Below are positions 26,727 through 36,544 of a stretch of 64,000 nucleotides of DNA, one piece after another. This DNA comes from Rhodobacterales bacterium 52_120_T64 (GTDB lineage Bacteria > Pseudomonadota > Alphaproteobacteria > Rhodobacterales > Rhodobacteraceae): contig MABA01000004.1 in assembly GCA_002162875.1 (NCBI GenBank), forward strand, positions 248,001-312,000, written 5' to 3'. Position 1 is the first letter of the stretch. Each line of letters starts with the position of its first letter. The notes beneath the pieces were generated by a model. That model worked only from the letters and a program-made list of their open reading frames with translations, searched no databases and had not been told where the DNA came from. The position numbers and the translations under genes are program-made.

Positions 26727-27124
26727 CTGGTTATTACTTCAAATGCGGGAATTCTGTAAACATAGCCTTAAGTTTGGATGGCAGTGTTTATTAATTTGCA
26801 GTATTAGCAAGCAAAAAAGATCATCGTGTACCTGAGAGAGAGTTGTGGTGAGTATCTCGCCTTTAGGTCACATGCTATTAGTCTCATTTGAGCGAATTGG
26901 ATTGATCGGAAAACTATATTCCCTTTCGTCACCTAGCAGCGATTCTACTGGCCTTTGCCGCATTGGCGTCACCATATTTTATCTGCACTGGGACCAAATT
27001 GGTGGACCAGACTGAAAATTTTTCGAGCATCACGGCCAGAGTGACAAACTAATTAAACACCGTAGGCGATGGTGGTACTGTCACGCTTTAGTGCCGCTCC
27101 GGTTACTCATTTAAGTGACTATCC

Positions 27125-28061
27125 TTCCGAATGCCAAGGGACTTTTCCAACCTAATGACGAGTGCTTGCGGCGCGGAAACGTGCAAATCTGACTGTGCGC
27201 ACAGCCGCACAGGTGGCAAGAATCGTAACTGAAAAGGGAAGGGCTGTCGGGGTTGAACTTAAGGGGCGAAATGGCCCGCAAGCAGTGCGAGCGGAAGCCG
27301 AAGTTATTCTGTCCTCCGGCGCTATCGGGTCGCCACGTATGCTGATGCCGTCGGGTATCGGACCGGCAGACCACCTTGACCTGTTCACAATATCCGAGTG
27401 CACTGGCGATCATACTTATGACAAATATGCTAAACCGCACTGGTCGGCCGTGGCTGGCTTGCAATACCTTCTTACCAAAAAAAGCTGACCCGTTGCTTCC
27501 AGCCTTTTTGAAACCGATGGATTTTGGTATGCTGAGGAGGGCTAGGTTCGGGCATCGAAACTGGAGTTGACAAGATAAAAACTCCGGCGTGACGTTGAAT
27601 TCAGCATATTTTCGGCCGCGTTCCTGCGGTACGGTGCGTTTGGCAAGTAACGATATTGATGCCGCACCGTTGATCAATCCGAACTACTGGGCGGACCCAC
27701 ATGATCACACGATGTCGATCCGTGGGTTGAAGCTGGCGCAGGAAATCCTGCGTCAGGATGCCCTTAAATCCTTCATTCAACGCGAACGCAAGCTCCATGG
27801 CCGGACGTGTAAACGGATGAGGACTATTTTGATTTGCCTGCGCGCATTCCAAGACTAATCATCATCCAGCGGGCACTTGCCGAATGGGGGGCGACGATGC
27901 CTCCGTGGTCGACCCCAGGCTTAATTTCCGCGGCATAAAGGGGCTACGTGTTGCAGATGCTTCGATCATGCCGTCACTCGTTTCATCCAACACCGACGCA
28001 CCCACGATCATGATTGCGGAAAAAAGCCGCCGATATGATCCGCGTGGATCATAATATCTAA
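27125..28061 (+). pseudogene. Broken GMC-family oxidoreductase (choline dehydrogenase-like)
   Basis: Fragments in order along the family: AEVILSSGAIGSPRMLMPSG (the conserved GMC signature) in 27162-27396, RPRSCGTVRLASNDIDAAPL and INPNYWADPHD in 27589-27720, and the C-terminal [20 protein letters not shown] near 27950. Complete GMC enzymes have about 530 residues with an N-terminal FAD-binding GAGSAG motif. Here the whole N-terminal domain and part of the middle are gone and several frameshifts separate the rest. It oxidised an alcohol or sugar-like substrate. The stop at 28061 lies ten bases before the DUF993 relic, showing a former operon. Confidence 0.85.
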
Positions 28062-28070
28062 GGAAAACCG

Positions 28071-29185
28071 ATGCTATTACCTACCTACTGCGGAACTATT
28101 GAAGATTATCAATTAGTTGGTGATCCTTTAACGCCACGACCCCAGCGTGTGCCGTTGACGCAAACTGCTTTTTGCGGCTGCCCATGTGCTTTCCGATCCG
28201 TTAGCGGAGCGTGATCCGTGGCTGGGCCGCCCCTCAATTGATTGGGACACTACGCTAAAGTTTCGGCATTCCCTCTGGGATCAAGGCATGCATCTTGCTG
28301 AGGCTATGGATACGGCACAACGTGGTATGGGCGTGGATTGGGAAGCAGCCAAAGAATTGATCAATCGCACTATGCGCGAAGCTAAAGCCCACCCGCTTAA
28401 ACCGCGGGTTGCTTGGGGCGCGGGAACGGATCAGTTAACTCTGGACCAGCCGACAAGTGATGTCGCCATCATCGCTGCCTATAGCGAGCAGATGGAAGCG
28501 ATCGAGGCAGCTGGTGGCCAAAGTATCATAATGGCAAGCCGCGCGATGATAGCTGCGGGAAAAGGTCCGAATTTTTATGCGCGGGTGTATGCGAAGCTAA
28601 TCGAACAAGCGGCTGAACCGGTGATTTTGCATTGGTTGGGGGACATGTTTGATCCAGCTATAAAAGGCTATTGGGGGAGCGATGATCTAGATGAGGCGGC
28701 GGACTCGGTGTTGACGATCATCAATCAGCACACCGACAAAATCGTTGGCATAAAGGTATCATTGCTTGAACAGGAGCAGGAGAAAAAAATCCGCGCTCGC
28801 TTACCGGACGAGGGTACGCCTCTATACTGGAGACGACTTTAACTATGCCTCCCAGATCGAGGGGGACGGAGAAAGGTACTCGCATGCGTTACTTGGAGTA
28901 TTCGCCGCCATAGCACCTGCTGCATCTCAAGCGTTGGAGGCACTTGCTTTGGGGGACAACGTAACCTTCAATACACTGTTAGAACCCACGGTCCCATTAT
29001 CTCGCGAGATATTCAAATCTCCGACACCGTACTATAAGGCTGGAATAGCGTTCTTGGCTTAACGATGCACAAAGCCATTTCATCATGCCAGCGGGTTTCC
29101 AGTAATCGCGTGAAATTAGTCATTATTCCGAAGTTTTCCGCCTCGCTGACCAAGCAAGATTATTAGCAAAACCTGACCTTGCAAT
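28071..29185 (+). pseudogene. Broken DUF993 (dihydrodipicolinate synthase-like) gene
   Basis: Begins with AGGA and an ATG at 28071 (MLLPTYCGTIEDYQ). A one-base insertion near 28170 shifts to the long frame 28186-28842 (LSDPLAERDPWLGRPSIDWD, PVILHWLGDMFDPAIKGYWG). A second break near 28815 leads to the frame with VRLYTGDDFNYASQIEGDGE and a third near 29060 to WLNDAQSHFIMPAGFQ. This order matches DUF993 proteins (TIM-barrel aldolase-like, about 380 residues) that accompany sugar or polyol catabolic genes. At least three frameshifts and one stop make it inactive. Confidence 0.8.
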
Positions 29186-29201
29186 GTGCCGGAGGCCACC
29201 G

Positions 29202-30115
29202 ATGGACAAACGCCCAACGATAATTGACGTCGCGCGCCATGCGGGGGGCAAATCGACGGTTGCGTTGGTTTTACAAAATAGCAGTTTGTTAAAAGTGAAA
29301 CGCGCGCCGCGGTCGAGGAGTCGATCAAATTTTTGGGCTATGTTTATAATCGCGCAGCCGCCAAACTGCGGGGTTCCGGTGTTGGGTTAATTGGATTGGT
29401 GATCAACGATCTTCGCAATCCGCTTTTCGCGGAATTCGCAATCACCGCCCAGATGACTTTTTCCAAGCATGGATATGCCACAGTGATCGCAACCACAGAC
29501 GAAAATCCGGATATTCAGAATCAGGTGATTTCGTCGATGCTGGAACACGACGTTTCGGCGCTGTTGATCTCACCGTGTTATGGTGGGGACGTAAAAATAA
29601 TTTTTCATATCGAGCGCTCTAACACTCCAGCCATGTAAGTGCGCCGACGGGTTTACAGCCGAACGGATTTGTTCCCGTTTTACTCGATGGATTACGAAAC
29701 CGGTGGGCGCCGAACATCTGATCGATAAAGGGGCCTGCAACATCGCTTTTGTTGGCGGCGTCGAAGACGGTGCTATTGAGCTGGAACGGATGTCTGGCTA
29801 TCTGCAGGTTATGCAAGAACATAAGATAGTTCCAACGATGCATTACGGACGCGCGACCAGAAAAATAGGCCGCGCCGCCGCCGTCAAGTTTTCAGAGACC
29901 AATCAGAATATTGATGCTGTGATATGTTTCAATGAGGTCGTAGGATTGGGAATGTTGTCCGGTTTTGCCCAGACCGGTAGCATTGTCGGGCGTGATATTT
30001 TACTTGTCGGGTTCGATGATATTGAGGAGTACCAACAAGTATACCCGAGTTAAGTTATGTGCGGTGTGATGTTGAAAAGTTTGGAAAAACATGGCGGAAC
30101 TTGTCGTTACCCGCT
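29202..30115 (+). pseudogene. Broken LacI-family transcriptional regulator
   Basis: The helix-turn-helix is visible as MDKRPTIIDVARHAG then KSTVALVLQNS, with residues missing between them, followed by a frameshift into VKSETRAAVEESIKFLGYVY and GLIGLVINDLRNPLFAEFAI. Further shifts near 29635 and 29700 lead to LIDKGACNIAFVGGVEDGAI and the ligand-binding end ILLVGFDDIEEYQQVYPS. The tail continues in another frame as VRCDVEKFGKT and then runs into glycerate-kinase sequence. It was the local repressor of the catabolic operon and is now dead. Confidence 0.85.
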
Positions 30116-30119
30116 ATGG

Positions 30120-30865
30120 GTATTTCGACCGGTCGCTGGTGTTGAAATTAGTGAATCTGCTCATCCAGTGCCCGACGAAAATGGTCTGAAGGCACCCGAA
30201 CGAATTTAGGACATACTGCGAAAACTTGGACCAGAAGATTTCGTTCTGGCGTTGATTTCCGGTGGTGCTCGGTGCTGATGACTGCACCAGCAGGCGACAT
30301 CAGTAACAAAGAAAAACAAGAATTAAATGCGGCTCTTTTTGCATCGGGTGCGCCTATAGGTCAGATGAATATTGCGCGTCAACATTTGTCGCGCGTCAAA
30401 GGGGGGCAGTTGGCAGCGGTCTCTTATCCAGCGCGGATGTTGTCGTTATTGATCTCGGATGTGCCTGGAGGTGATCCTGCTGGCATACCCTCCGGCCCAA
30501 CGGTTGGCGGCAGCAGCACGCATAAACAGGCACGACTCGCATTGTCTATCGGCGCGGCACTAAAATCTGGCGATGATCCAGTTCTGCTTTTGTCTGGCGG
30601 AGAATGTACTTTGACGCGTCGAGCGGATGGGTGTGGCGGTCCAAATGCCGAGTTCTTGTTGGCTGCCGCCATCTCTCTTGGTGGCGCAGAAGGCATTTAC
30701 GCTATCGCTTGTGACGCCGATGGAGTGGACGCTGGAGAATACCTAAAGGGAAACGATAGTCATGAATTTTTCGCTGCGGTCGAAGATCAAGGCATAACAG
30801 GTCCAACTTTTACGAATGTTAACGACTTTCGAGCAAGTCTGATCACCCCAAATAAGGGAATTTGA
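30120..30865 (+). pseudogene. Broken glycerate 2-kinase (MOFRL family)
   Basis: VEISESAHPVPDENGLKAPE near 30145 and ILRKLGPEDFVLALISGG near 30212, with a stop between them, are followed after a frameshift by the long frame 30272-30865: GAPIGQMNIARQHLSRVKGG, SLLISDVPGGDPAGIPSGPT and LLSGGECTLTRRADGCGGPN, ending in TNVNDFRASLI. The N-terminus is missing and the middle segment (normally about 70 residues between the two conserved blocks) is deleted. Intact enzymes phosphorylate D-glycerate. It closes the decayed catabolic block. Confidence 0.85.
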
Positions 30866-30866
30866 C

Positions 30867-31073
30867 ATGTTGAAACATTGTGTATTTCTTAATTTCAAAC
30901 CCGAGTTCACGATTGCTGAACCTGCAGAAGTATTCGGGCGTCTCTCTGGTCTGGTTAAAGAAATAGACGGTTTACAATCCTTCGAATATGGAGGAAACCT
31001 CGATTTCGAGAACAAATCCTCAGACTATTCAGAAGGCTTCATCGCAACTTTCCCTCTATTGAGCATCGCGTAA
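30867..31073 (+). pseudogene. Truncated Dabb (stress-responsive A/B barrel) protein
   Basis: The frame begins MLKHCVFLNFKPEF and continues to SDYSEGFIATF, the start of a Dabb-domain protein, then ends after six unrelated residues. Full members have about 95-100 residues. The lost C-terminal third coincides with the junction to nadB, whose stop overlaps this frame, so a deletion probably fused the decayed region to the nadB end. Confidence 0.65.
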
Positions 31074-32597
31074 CACGAGGGCCTCGGGCAGTGTAAGGAA
31101 CGACCGTCGGGCTTGATTGGTGTGGGGTGCTGGGAAGTCGTTGCGGTAATGTCCACCTCGGGACTCGGTCCGCAGTAGGGCGGCGGCGGTAACTACTGTG
31201 GCTGCCGCCAGCATATTCGCAAAATCTGCAGATTTATTTTTGTGCTTTTGATCCAAACTACGAATAACGCGCAAAGCTTCGGATAAACCCTTCTCGTCGC
31301 GAAGTACGCTGACATTGTCTGACATCGTCTGTCGCAGTATCTGCAAATCTTCTGGGTAGAAAACCCCATCATTATCTCTTGCGACGTGCTTTGGAGTATT
31401 TATCGAAAGTCCTGAGGTTAACTTTTGCGAAATGCTTTCGGCACATATAGCGGCAAATACCAATGCCTCCAGCAGTCCATTTGAGGCCAACCGGTTGGCC
31501 CCGTGCAAGCCTGTTGACGCCGCTTCGCCCGCCACCCAGAGGCCTGAAATCGAGCTTTGACCAGACGCATCGCAAGCGACTCCACCCATATGGTAGTGGG
31601 CGGCTGGTATCACTGGAATAACCTCGGTCACCGGATCAATACCGTTGGATTTACATATTTCGGAAACGGTGGGGAAGTCTTTCAGGATATGCGCGCCGAT
31701 TGCCTTGCGGGTATCGAGTGCGGGGCGATTTCCGTTGCGATACTCCGTAAAAATAGCACGGGCAACAATATCGCGAGGTGCCAGTTCGGCGTCGGGATGC
31801 AGCGCTGTCATAAACCTCTCACCCATACTGTTTACCAAGACTGCCCCTTCGCCCCGCAAAGCTTCGGTGGCAAGGGGTACTGGATCGCAATCCAAGTCAA
31901 TCGCAGTAGGGTGGAACTGGACAAATTCAGCATCGGCAATAACCGCTCCTGCCCGCGCCGCCATCCCGATAGCCAAGCCACGCACATTTGGTGGGTTGGT
32001 GGTTTTTGCATAAAGGCTTCCGATTCCACCCGCGGCAAGAAGATACGCCTGTGCTTTCAGCACTTCATGGCGTCCGTCAGGGCTGACCGCCAACACCCCG
32101 CATATGCCATCGTCATCTGTAAGCAGATCCACTGCAGACCAACTTTCGTGTACAGTTATCGAGGGAGTCTGGCGAACTGCCTCGATCAAAGAAGTCATTA
32201 TTGCCTTCCCAGCCTGGTCACCCTTGACGCGCACGATGCGTGGCCAACCATGTGCGGCTTCGCGGGATAGTACATATTCACCCTCGTCAGTTCGATCAAA
32301 CGGTGTGCCGAGCGCAGACAAACCCGCAATGTGTTTTTGGGCGGCTTCCGTCACTAGTTTGGCAATCTCGGGAAGTACAGTTCCCGCACCGGCCGAGATA
32401 GTATCCGTGGCGTGAGCAGCAGGCGTATCATTTTTGTCCATTGCGGCTGCCACACCGCCTTGTGCCCAAGTAGACGAGGCACCGTCACCCAATGGACAAG
32501 GCGACAACACCGTGACAGGGTGCGGCGCAAAGCTTAATGCCGCATAAAGACCGGCAAGGCCCGCCCCGATAATGAGAACTTCGGATGGTTCTGCCAC
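31056..32597 (-). CDS. nadB: L-aspartate oxidase NadB
   Basis: Flavoenzyme oxidising L-aspartate to iminoaspartate, the first step of de novo NAD synthesis. The FAD motif GAGLAGLYAAL is at the N-terminus; SSTWAQGGVAAA, the catalytic region EFVQFHPTAI and GEAASTGLHGANRLASNGLL are all typical. The frame opens at a TTG at 32618, but GAAGGA nine bases before the GTG at 32597 supports that start (513 residues). The usual partners nadA and nadC are not adjacent, so this copy is isolated in the window. Confidence 0.93.
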   Translation of the reverse strand: MAEPSEVLIIGAGLAGLYAALSFAPHPVTVLSPCPLGDGASSTWAQGGVAAAMDKNDTPAAHATDTISAGAGTVLPEIAKLVTEAAQKHIAGLSALGTPFDRTDEGEYVLSREAAHGWPRIVRVKGDQAGKAIMTSLIEAVRQTPSITVHESWSAVDLLTDDDGICGVLAVSPDGRHEVLKAQAYLLAAGGIGSLYAKTTNPPNVRGLAIGMAARAGAVIADAEFVQFHPTAIDLDCDPVPLATEALRGEGAVLVNSMGERFMTALHPDAELAPRDIVARAIFTEYRNGNRPALDTRKAIGAHILKDFPTVSEICKSNGIDPVTEVIPVIPAAHYHMGGVACDASGQSSISGLWVAGEAASTGLHGANRLASNGLLEALVFAAICAESISQKLTSGLSINTPKHVARDNDGVFYPEDLQILRQTMSDNVSVLRDEKGLSEALRVIRSLDQKHKNKSADFANMLAAATVVTAAALLRTESRGGHYRNDFPAPHTNQARRSFLTLPEALVLRDAQ

Positions 32598-32618
32598 TTG
32601 TGTTGGTCCTTCAAACAA

Positions 32619-33229
32619 TCAACTATGTCTCATAAGTGCTGGCTTCCCACAGTGCAACTACGCACGGGGATAATAGTACCCCCTCTAGTCCAGGATTTAC
32701 TACCATCCTTTGTTTGTATCTATCGCAGTCTGATGCTGTTTTAGCTCTTCATAAAACACGAGTCGGGGTCGTGTGCTGAAGGCAGTCAGATCAGAAACGG
32801 CGCATTCATTACTTTGATGGATCAACTGGATGAGTCGAATTATCTCTATTAGACAACGCCGTGCCGGAGACGCTGCAGAGCTTTGACGCTGAAGATGCCC
32901 GTCTAAGTTTTGGCTCTCCCAAACGCATAACTATCGGAATGAATGAGTACTGACAGGTAGAAGCAATTAGGCAACAAGACTTAATTCCGATGTCAACCAA
33001 TATGTTACAAGCTAGAACACCAGTAATAGCGGTGTAGTCGTTTTTTTTGAACCTCGAATAATTGCCCAATTAGTTTCTTGAACAAATCCCAACTCTCAAT
33101 GTGAGCGTTAGTTTGTGGGGAATAGGTTGAAATCGCAGAGGTGTGAGTGCGAACCGTTAGGGGGAAATATTGGGGGGAAATTTGAGAAATACTAAAAACA
33201 CAACTATAATAAATACTTATAATTATAAG
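32619..33229. other. Intergenic stretch between nadB and tRNA-Ser
   Basis: About 610 bases with no gene I can support. It should contain the nadB promoter. On the + strand two short frames (around 32846-32965 and 32970-33035) have a coding-like look but no family resemblance, so a relic is possible. A minus-strand 86-codon frame is probably chance. No integrase or repeat of the tRNA end was found. Confidence 0.4.
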
Positions 33230-33319
33230 TGGCGGAGAGACAGGGATTCGAACCCTGGGAACCCGTGAAGGCTCAACGGTTTTCGAGACCGCCCCATTCG
33301 ACCACTCTGGCACCTCTCC
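33230..33319 (-). tRNA. tRNA-Ser (anticodon CGA)
   Basis: A 90-nucleotide class II tRNA on the minus strand. Its 5' end is GGAGAGGTGCCAGAGTGG, the anticodon stem-loop has CGA between T and AA, a long variable arm follows, the T loop reads GGTTCGAATCC, and the 3' end carries an encoded CCA. It reads UCG serine codons. It lies alone between nadB and a class II aldolase gene. Confidence 0.96.
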
Positions 33320-33454
33320 GCAGGGGTGTATCCGGTCATTTTAAGTGGCGCGATAATTATGCCGGGAAGCAGCATTGCGCAAGAGGGAAAATTGCGATTG
33401 CCCGAAATAGATATTTGGAATAGCTCTGAACACAATAACTGACGGAGAAGCCCC

Positions 33455-34207
33455 ATGCAGAACACGAACAAGTCCAACATTGAACACTGGAATGAACGCA
33501 TCGATCTGGCAGTAGCGTTTCGCTGGACGGCGCGCCTCGATATGAACGAGGCGGTTTCAAACCATTTCAGCTTGGCTGTTAACGAAGACGGTACGCAATT
33601 CTTGATGAACCCAAATCAGGCGCATTTTTCGCGTATTCGTGCATCCGACATGCTGTTGCTGGATGCCAATGATTCAGAAACGATGAATGCTCCGAATGCC
33701 CCTGATCCAACAGCTTGGGGCCTGCACGCTTCGATTCACAGGGCCTGTCCGCACGCGCGCTGCCTTATGCATGTTCATTCGATTTTTGCGACGGTTCTGG
33801 CTAGCCTTACGGATTCCTCCATGCCGCCAATCGACCAGAATACAGCGACGTTTTTCAACCGTATGGTTATCGATAATGAGTTCGGTGGTCTAGCGTTTGA
33901 GGAAGAAGGGCAGCGATGTGCGGCCGCGCTTGACGATCCTAGCAAGAAGGTATTGGTGATGGGTAACCACGGGGTTCTCGTTACTGGCGACAGCGTGGCG
34001 GACACGTTTAACCGGTTGTATTATTTCGAGCGCGCAGCCGAGACCTATATTCGTGCTTTGCAGACCGGGCAGAAATTACGAATTCTGTCGGATGAAATAG
34101 CCGAAAAGACGGCGCAGGAAGTTGAGGGATACCCTGAACAAGCAGACCGACATTTTGCCGAACTGAAGGCTATTCTGGACGATGAAGGTGTTAATTACGC
34201 CGATTGA
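33455..34207 (+). CDS. Class II aldolase/adducin-family protein
   Basis: A 250-residue protein of the class II aldolase/adducin fold. The zinc ligands are visible: two histidines in CLMHVHSIF near residue 108 and a third in VMGNHGVLV near residue 170. Members include fuculose-phosphate aldolase and sugar epimerases, but the short N-terminus and SNHFSLAV region fit the poorly defined subgroup common in roseobacters. The substrate is unknown. It is monocistronic, upstream of rplU by 186 bases. Confidence 0.88.
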   Translation: MQNTNKSNIEHWNERIDLAVAFRWTARLDMNEAVSNHFSLAVNEDGTQFLMNPNQAHFSRIRASDMLLLDANDSETMNAPNAPDPTAWGLHASIHRACPHARCLMHVHSIFATVLASLTDSSMPPIDQNTATFFNRMVIDNEFGGLAFEEEGQRCAAALDDPSKKVLVMGNHGVLVTGDSVADTFNRLYYFERAAETYIRALQTGQKLRILSDEIAEKTAQEVEGYPEQADRHFAELKAILDDEGVNYAD

Positions 34208-34393
34208 CTGATCGCGGGCGTTTGATGTTGACTTATCCAAGTAACTAAAGGATAACGCGCGCTTGTTGCAGGAAGAGATTCCTGCGCAATTTGTGCAATT
34301 GTCCCAAACGGGGCACGCAGTCCGAGGTGCAGATGATCTGCAAAACACCGCTCTAGCGGGACCACACGACGCGAATGATGAAGGAATGCGCGT

Positions 34394-35050
34394 ATGTTCG
34401 CGGTTATAAAAACTGGTGGCAAGCAGTATAAAGTTGCTACAGGCGATATTTTTAAAGTTGAAAAACTGGCCGCCGACGCAGGCGAGACAGTTCAGTTCAA
34501 CGAAGTTCTTATGCTGGGTGGCGACAACGTAACTGTTGGTTCTCCGGTTGTAGAAGGCGCTGGTGTTCAGGCAGAAGTTCTGGACCAGATGAAAGGCAAG
34601 AAGACAATTCACTTTGTGAAACGTCGTCGTAAGCACTCGTCCCAACGCAAAAAAGGCCACCGTCAACAACTGACAGTGATCAAAATCACAGACATCTTGG
34701 CCAGCGGCGCTGAGAAATCCGGTATCAAAGCTGCCATTGGCTCTGGTTCGGTTAGCGCGGCTGTTGCTGCGGTTGCAAAACCTGCTGCTAAAGCTAAGGC
34801 TGCTCCGAAAGCTGCCGCCAAAGTTGAAGCTGCTCCGGTTGCTGCCGGTTCCGATGATCTGAAAAAGCTGACTGGTGTTGGCCCCGCGCTCGAGAAAAAA
34901 CTAATCGCCGGTGGCGTTACTAGTTTCGCTCAGATCGCTGGCTGGTCCGATGCCGATGCTGCCACATTTGACGAAGCTATTTCGCTCAAAGGCAAGATCG
35001 AAAAAGAAGGCTGGATCGAACAGGCGAAAACACTCGCCGCAGACGCTTAA
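34394..35050 (+). CDS. rplU: 50S ribosomal protein L21 with C-terminal helix-hairpin-helix extension
   Basis: The first 103 residues are ordinary L21 ([14 protein letters not shown] to [13 protein letters not shown]). An alanine/lysine-rich linker of about 45 residues leads to a domain of about 65 residues, [19 protein letters not shown] and onward, that has a helix-hairpin-helix look. The total of 218 residues is twice the usual L21. Similar extensions occur in other Rhodobacterales, so this is lineage-specific rather than a sequencing artefact. It is followed by rpmA after 17 bases. Confidence 0.96.
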   Translation: MFAVIKTGGKQYKVATGDIFKVEKLAADAGETVQFNEVLMLGGDNVTVGSPVVEGAGVQAEVLDQMKGKKTIHFVKRRRKHSSQRKKGHRQQLTVIKITDILASGAEKSGIKAAIGSGSVSAAVAAVAKPAAKAKAAPKAAAKVEAAPVAAGSDDLKKLTGVGPALEKKLIAGGVTSFAQIAGWSDADAATFDEAISLKGKIEKEGWIEQAKTLAADA

Positions 35051-35067
35051 GTTAAGGAGAGAACGAC

Positions 35068-35337
35068 ATGGCACATAAAAAAGCAGGCGGCTCAACCCGC
35101 AACGGTCGCGACTCCGCTGGACGTCGCTTAGGCATTAAGAAATATGGCGGAGAATCCGTAATTTCCGGAAACATTATCTGTCGTCAGCGCGGTACTAAAT
35201 GGTATCCGGGCACAGGTGTTGGAATGGGTAAAGATCACACGATCTTTGCTGTGCAAGAAGGTAATGTTACTTTCAAAAAAGGCTTCAAAGGCCGCACGTT
35301 CATTTCCGTTCTTCCGGCAGCTGAGGCCGCAGAATAA
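35068..35337 (+). CDS. rpmA: 50S ribosomal protein L27
   Basis: An 89-residue basic ribosomal protein. It begins [20 protein letters not shown], the typical L27 N-terminus that reaches the peptidyl transferase centre, without a cleavable Firmicutes-type leader. A TAAGGAGAG site precedes the ATG. It forms the usual rplU-rpmA operon and is followed by a strong terminator at 35368-35396. Confidence 0.98.
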   Translation: MAHKKAGGSTRNGRDSAGRRLGIKKYGGESVISGNIICRQRGTKWYPGTGVGMGKDHTIFAVQEGNVTFKKGFKGRTFISVLPAAEAAE

Positions 35338-35367
35338 CCGAACCCTCGGTATGAAAAAACTTATGAG

Positions 35368-35396
35368 GGGCTCGGTGGAAACACCGGGCCCTTTTT
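35368..35396 (+). terminator. Rho-independent terminator after rpmA
   Basis: A ten-base stem (GGGCTCGGTG with CACCGGGCCC, one wobble pair), a GAAA tetraloop and five T residues, 30 bases after the rpmA stop. Confidence 0.92.
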
Positions 35397-35415
35397 CTAT
35401 GTTACGGAGGCGACA

Positions 35416-36012
35416 ATGGGTGTCGAAGTATTAGGGTTCCTTATTTTCGCAGCAGCGATGGTTGGCACACCCGGACCGGCGAATATGGTTCTGCTATCGG
35501 CAGGGGCACGGTTTGGCCTGCGCCGCGCGTTACCATTCGTAACCGGCGTGCTTTTGGGCAAACAATTGATCATTTGGCCCATCGGTTTTGGCTTGATCGA
35601 GTTGGCCGATCGCGTACCGTCAGCGTTCGCGGCACTTAAATGGGCGTCAGTTGCCTATATCCTTTGGCTGGCGTGGCGGATTGCTGGCAGCAGTATTAAC
35701 ACGGCGAGACAAACCAAAGTACCGGGCTTCTTTGCAGGATTGATCGTACACCCGCTAAACCCGAAAGCTTGGGCGATGATTATGGTTGGTTTCACCAGTT
35801 TTGTCGCTGAAGGAACGTCAGCACTTATCGCAACAACCGTGATTGCACTGTCGCTAATGTCGGTACAACTCGTATTGCATCCATTATGGACACTCGGAGG
35901 GCGGGCGATCGCAGCACGGATGGCGGGCCAGAGGTCCGAAAAATATTTGATGAGGGTGCTGGCAGGGCTGACCGTCGCCAGCGTTCTGCTTGTATTGATG
36001 AAAGAAGGTTGA
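35416..36012 (+). CDS. LysE/RhtB-family amino-acid exporter
   Basis: A 198-residue inner-membrane protein with about six helices. The family signature MVGTPGPANMVLLSAGARFG lies near the N-terminus and LIVHPLNPKAWAMIM in the middle. LysE/RhtB proteins export amino acids such as lysine, homoserine or threonine; the substrate here is not evident. It begins 20 bases after the rpmA terminator and is followed one base later by an acetyltransferase gene. Confidence 0.92.
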   Translation: MGVEVLGFLIFAAAMVGTPGPANMVLLSAGARFGLRRALPFVTGVLLGKQLIIWPIGFGLIELADRVPSAFAALKWASVAYILWLAWRIAGSSINTARQTKVPGFFAGLIVHPLNPKAWAMIMVGFTSFVAEGTSALIATTVIALSLMSVQLVLHPLWTLGGRAIAARMAGQRSEKYLMRVLAGLTVASVLLVLMKEG

Positions 36013-36013
36013 G

Positions 36014-36544
36014 ATGAATATTCAACGCACTTCGACAACTATTAAAACCGAACGCTTGATCCTTCGCTCATTGCAGGACAGTGATGCAGGATTAATCGCA
36101 CTTTATGTCGGTGACGAGCGGGTCGCGATGAACCTTGCGGTTGTACCGCACCCATATCCTGCGGGCGCGGCGGAGGCGTATATTGAATACTCGCGCAAAG
36201 AGGATACCGATGAAATCATCTGGGTGATCGAGCTGAACGGCGAGTTGATCGGGGTGATTTCGATCTCACCCCGAGACTCGGGGCGTGGCAACATTGGCTA
36301 TTGGCTGGCACCACAGTTCTGGGGCGCAGGGTTCACACCCGAAGCGCTTGAGGCTGCGATCAAACACGCCCGCGAAGCAGGATTCAAAGGGTTGAATGCA
36401 AGCGTGCACCAAGGCAACCAAGGTTCTGCGCGTGTGTTGATCAAGGAAGCGTTCGAGTATTGCGGGGACTCCGAAACCCACTCCATCGCTCGCGGTGGTA
36501 TCGTGCAATCGTGGAATTATACTCTGGATTTCAACGATGGATAA
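36014..36544 (+). CDS. GNAT-family N-acetyltransferase (RimJ/RimL-like)
   Basis: A 176-residue acetyltransferase of the Acetyltransf_3 type. It begins TERLILRSLQDSDAGLI and has the acetyl-CoA binding region around GRGNIGYWLAPQFWGAGFTP and LNASVHQGNQGSARVL. Such enzymes acetylate ribosomal protein termini or small amines; the target is unknown. It starts one base after the lysE stop and overlaps the next GNAT gene by eight bases, so the three form an operon. Confidence 0.9.
   Translation: MNIQRTSTTIKTERLILRSLQDSDAGLIALYVGDERVAMNLAVVPHPYPAGAAEAYIEYSRKEDTDEIIWVIELNGELIGVISISPRDSGRGNIGYWLAPQFWGAGFTPEALEAAIKHAREAGFKGLNASVHQGNQGSARVLIKEAFEYCGDSETHSIARGGIVQSWNYTLDFNDG

Noticed and set aside
26443-26835. 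130-codon + strand frame
   Set aside because: It lies opposite the minus-strand relic upstream of the methyltransferase, its composition looks antisense and no ribosome site or family pattern is seen.
26900-27055. Frame with a signal-peptide-like stretch (HLAAILLAFAALASPYFICT)
   Set aside because: It follows an in-frame TGA and has no ATG, GTG or TTG before the hydrophobic part, so it is not a supported gene; it might be a relic.
32809-33069. 86-codon minus-strand frame and short + strand frames upstream of nadB
   Set aside because: Some codons look gene-like, but no family pattern, start signal or order could be shown on either strand.
33160-33230. tRNA-Ser as an integration site for a genomic island covering the decayed region
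   Set aside because: I looked for an integrase and a repeat of the tRNA 3' end near the decayed region and saw neither, and nadB lies between.
33229-33560. Several frames across the tRNA-Ser gene on both strands
   Set aside because: They read through the tRNA sequence and are common artefacts of tRNA genes.
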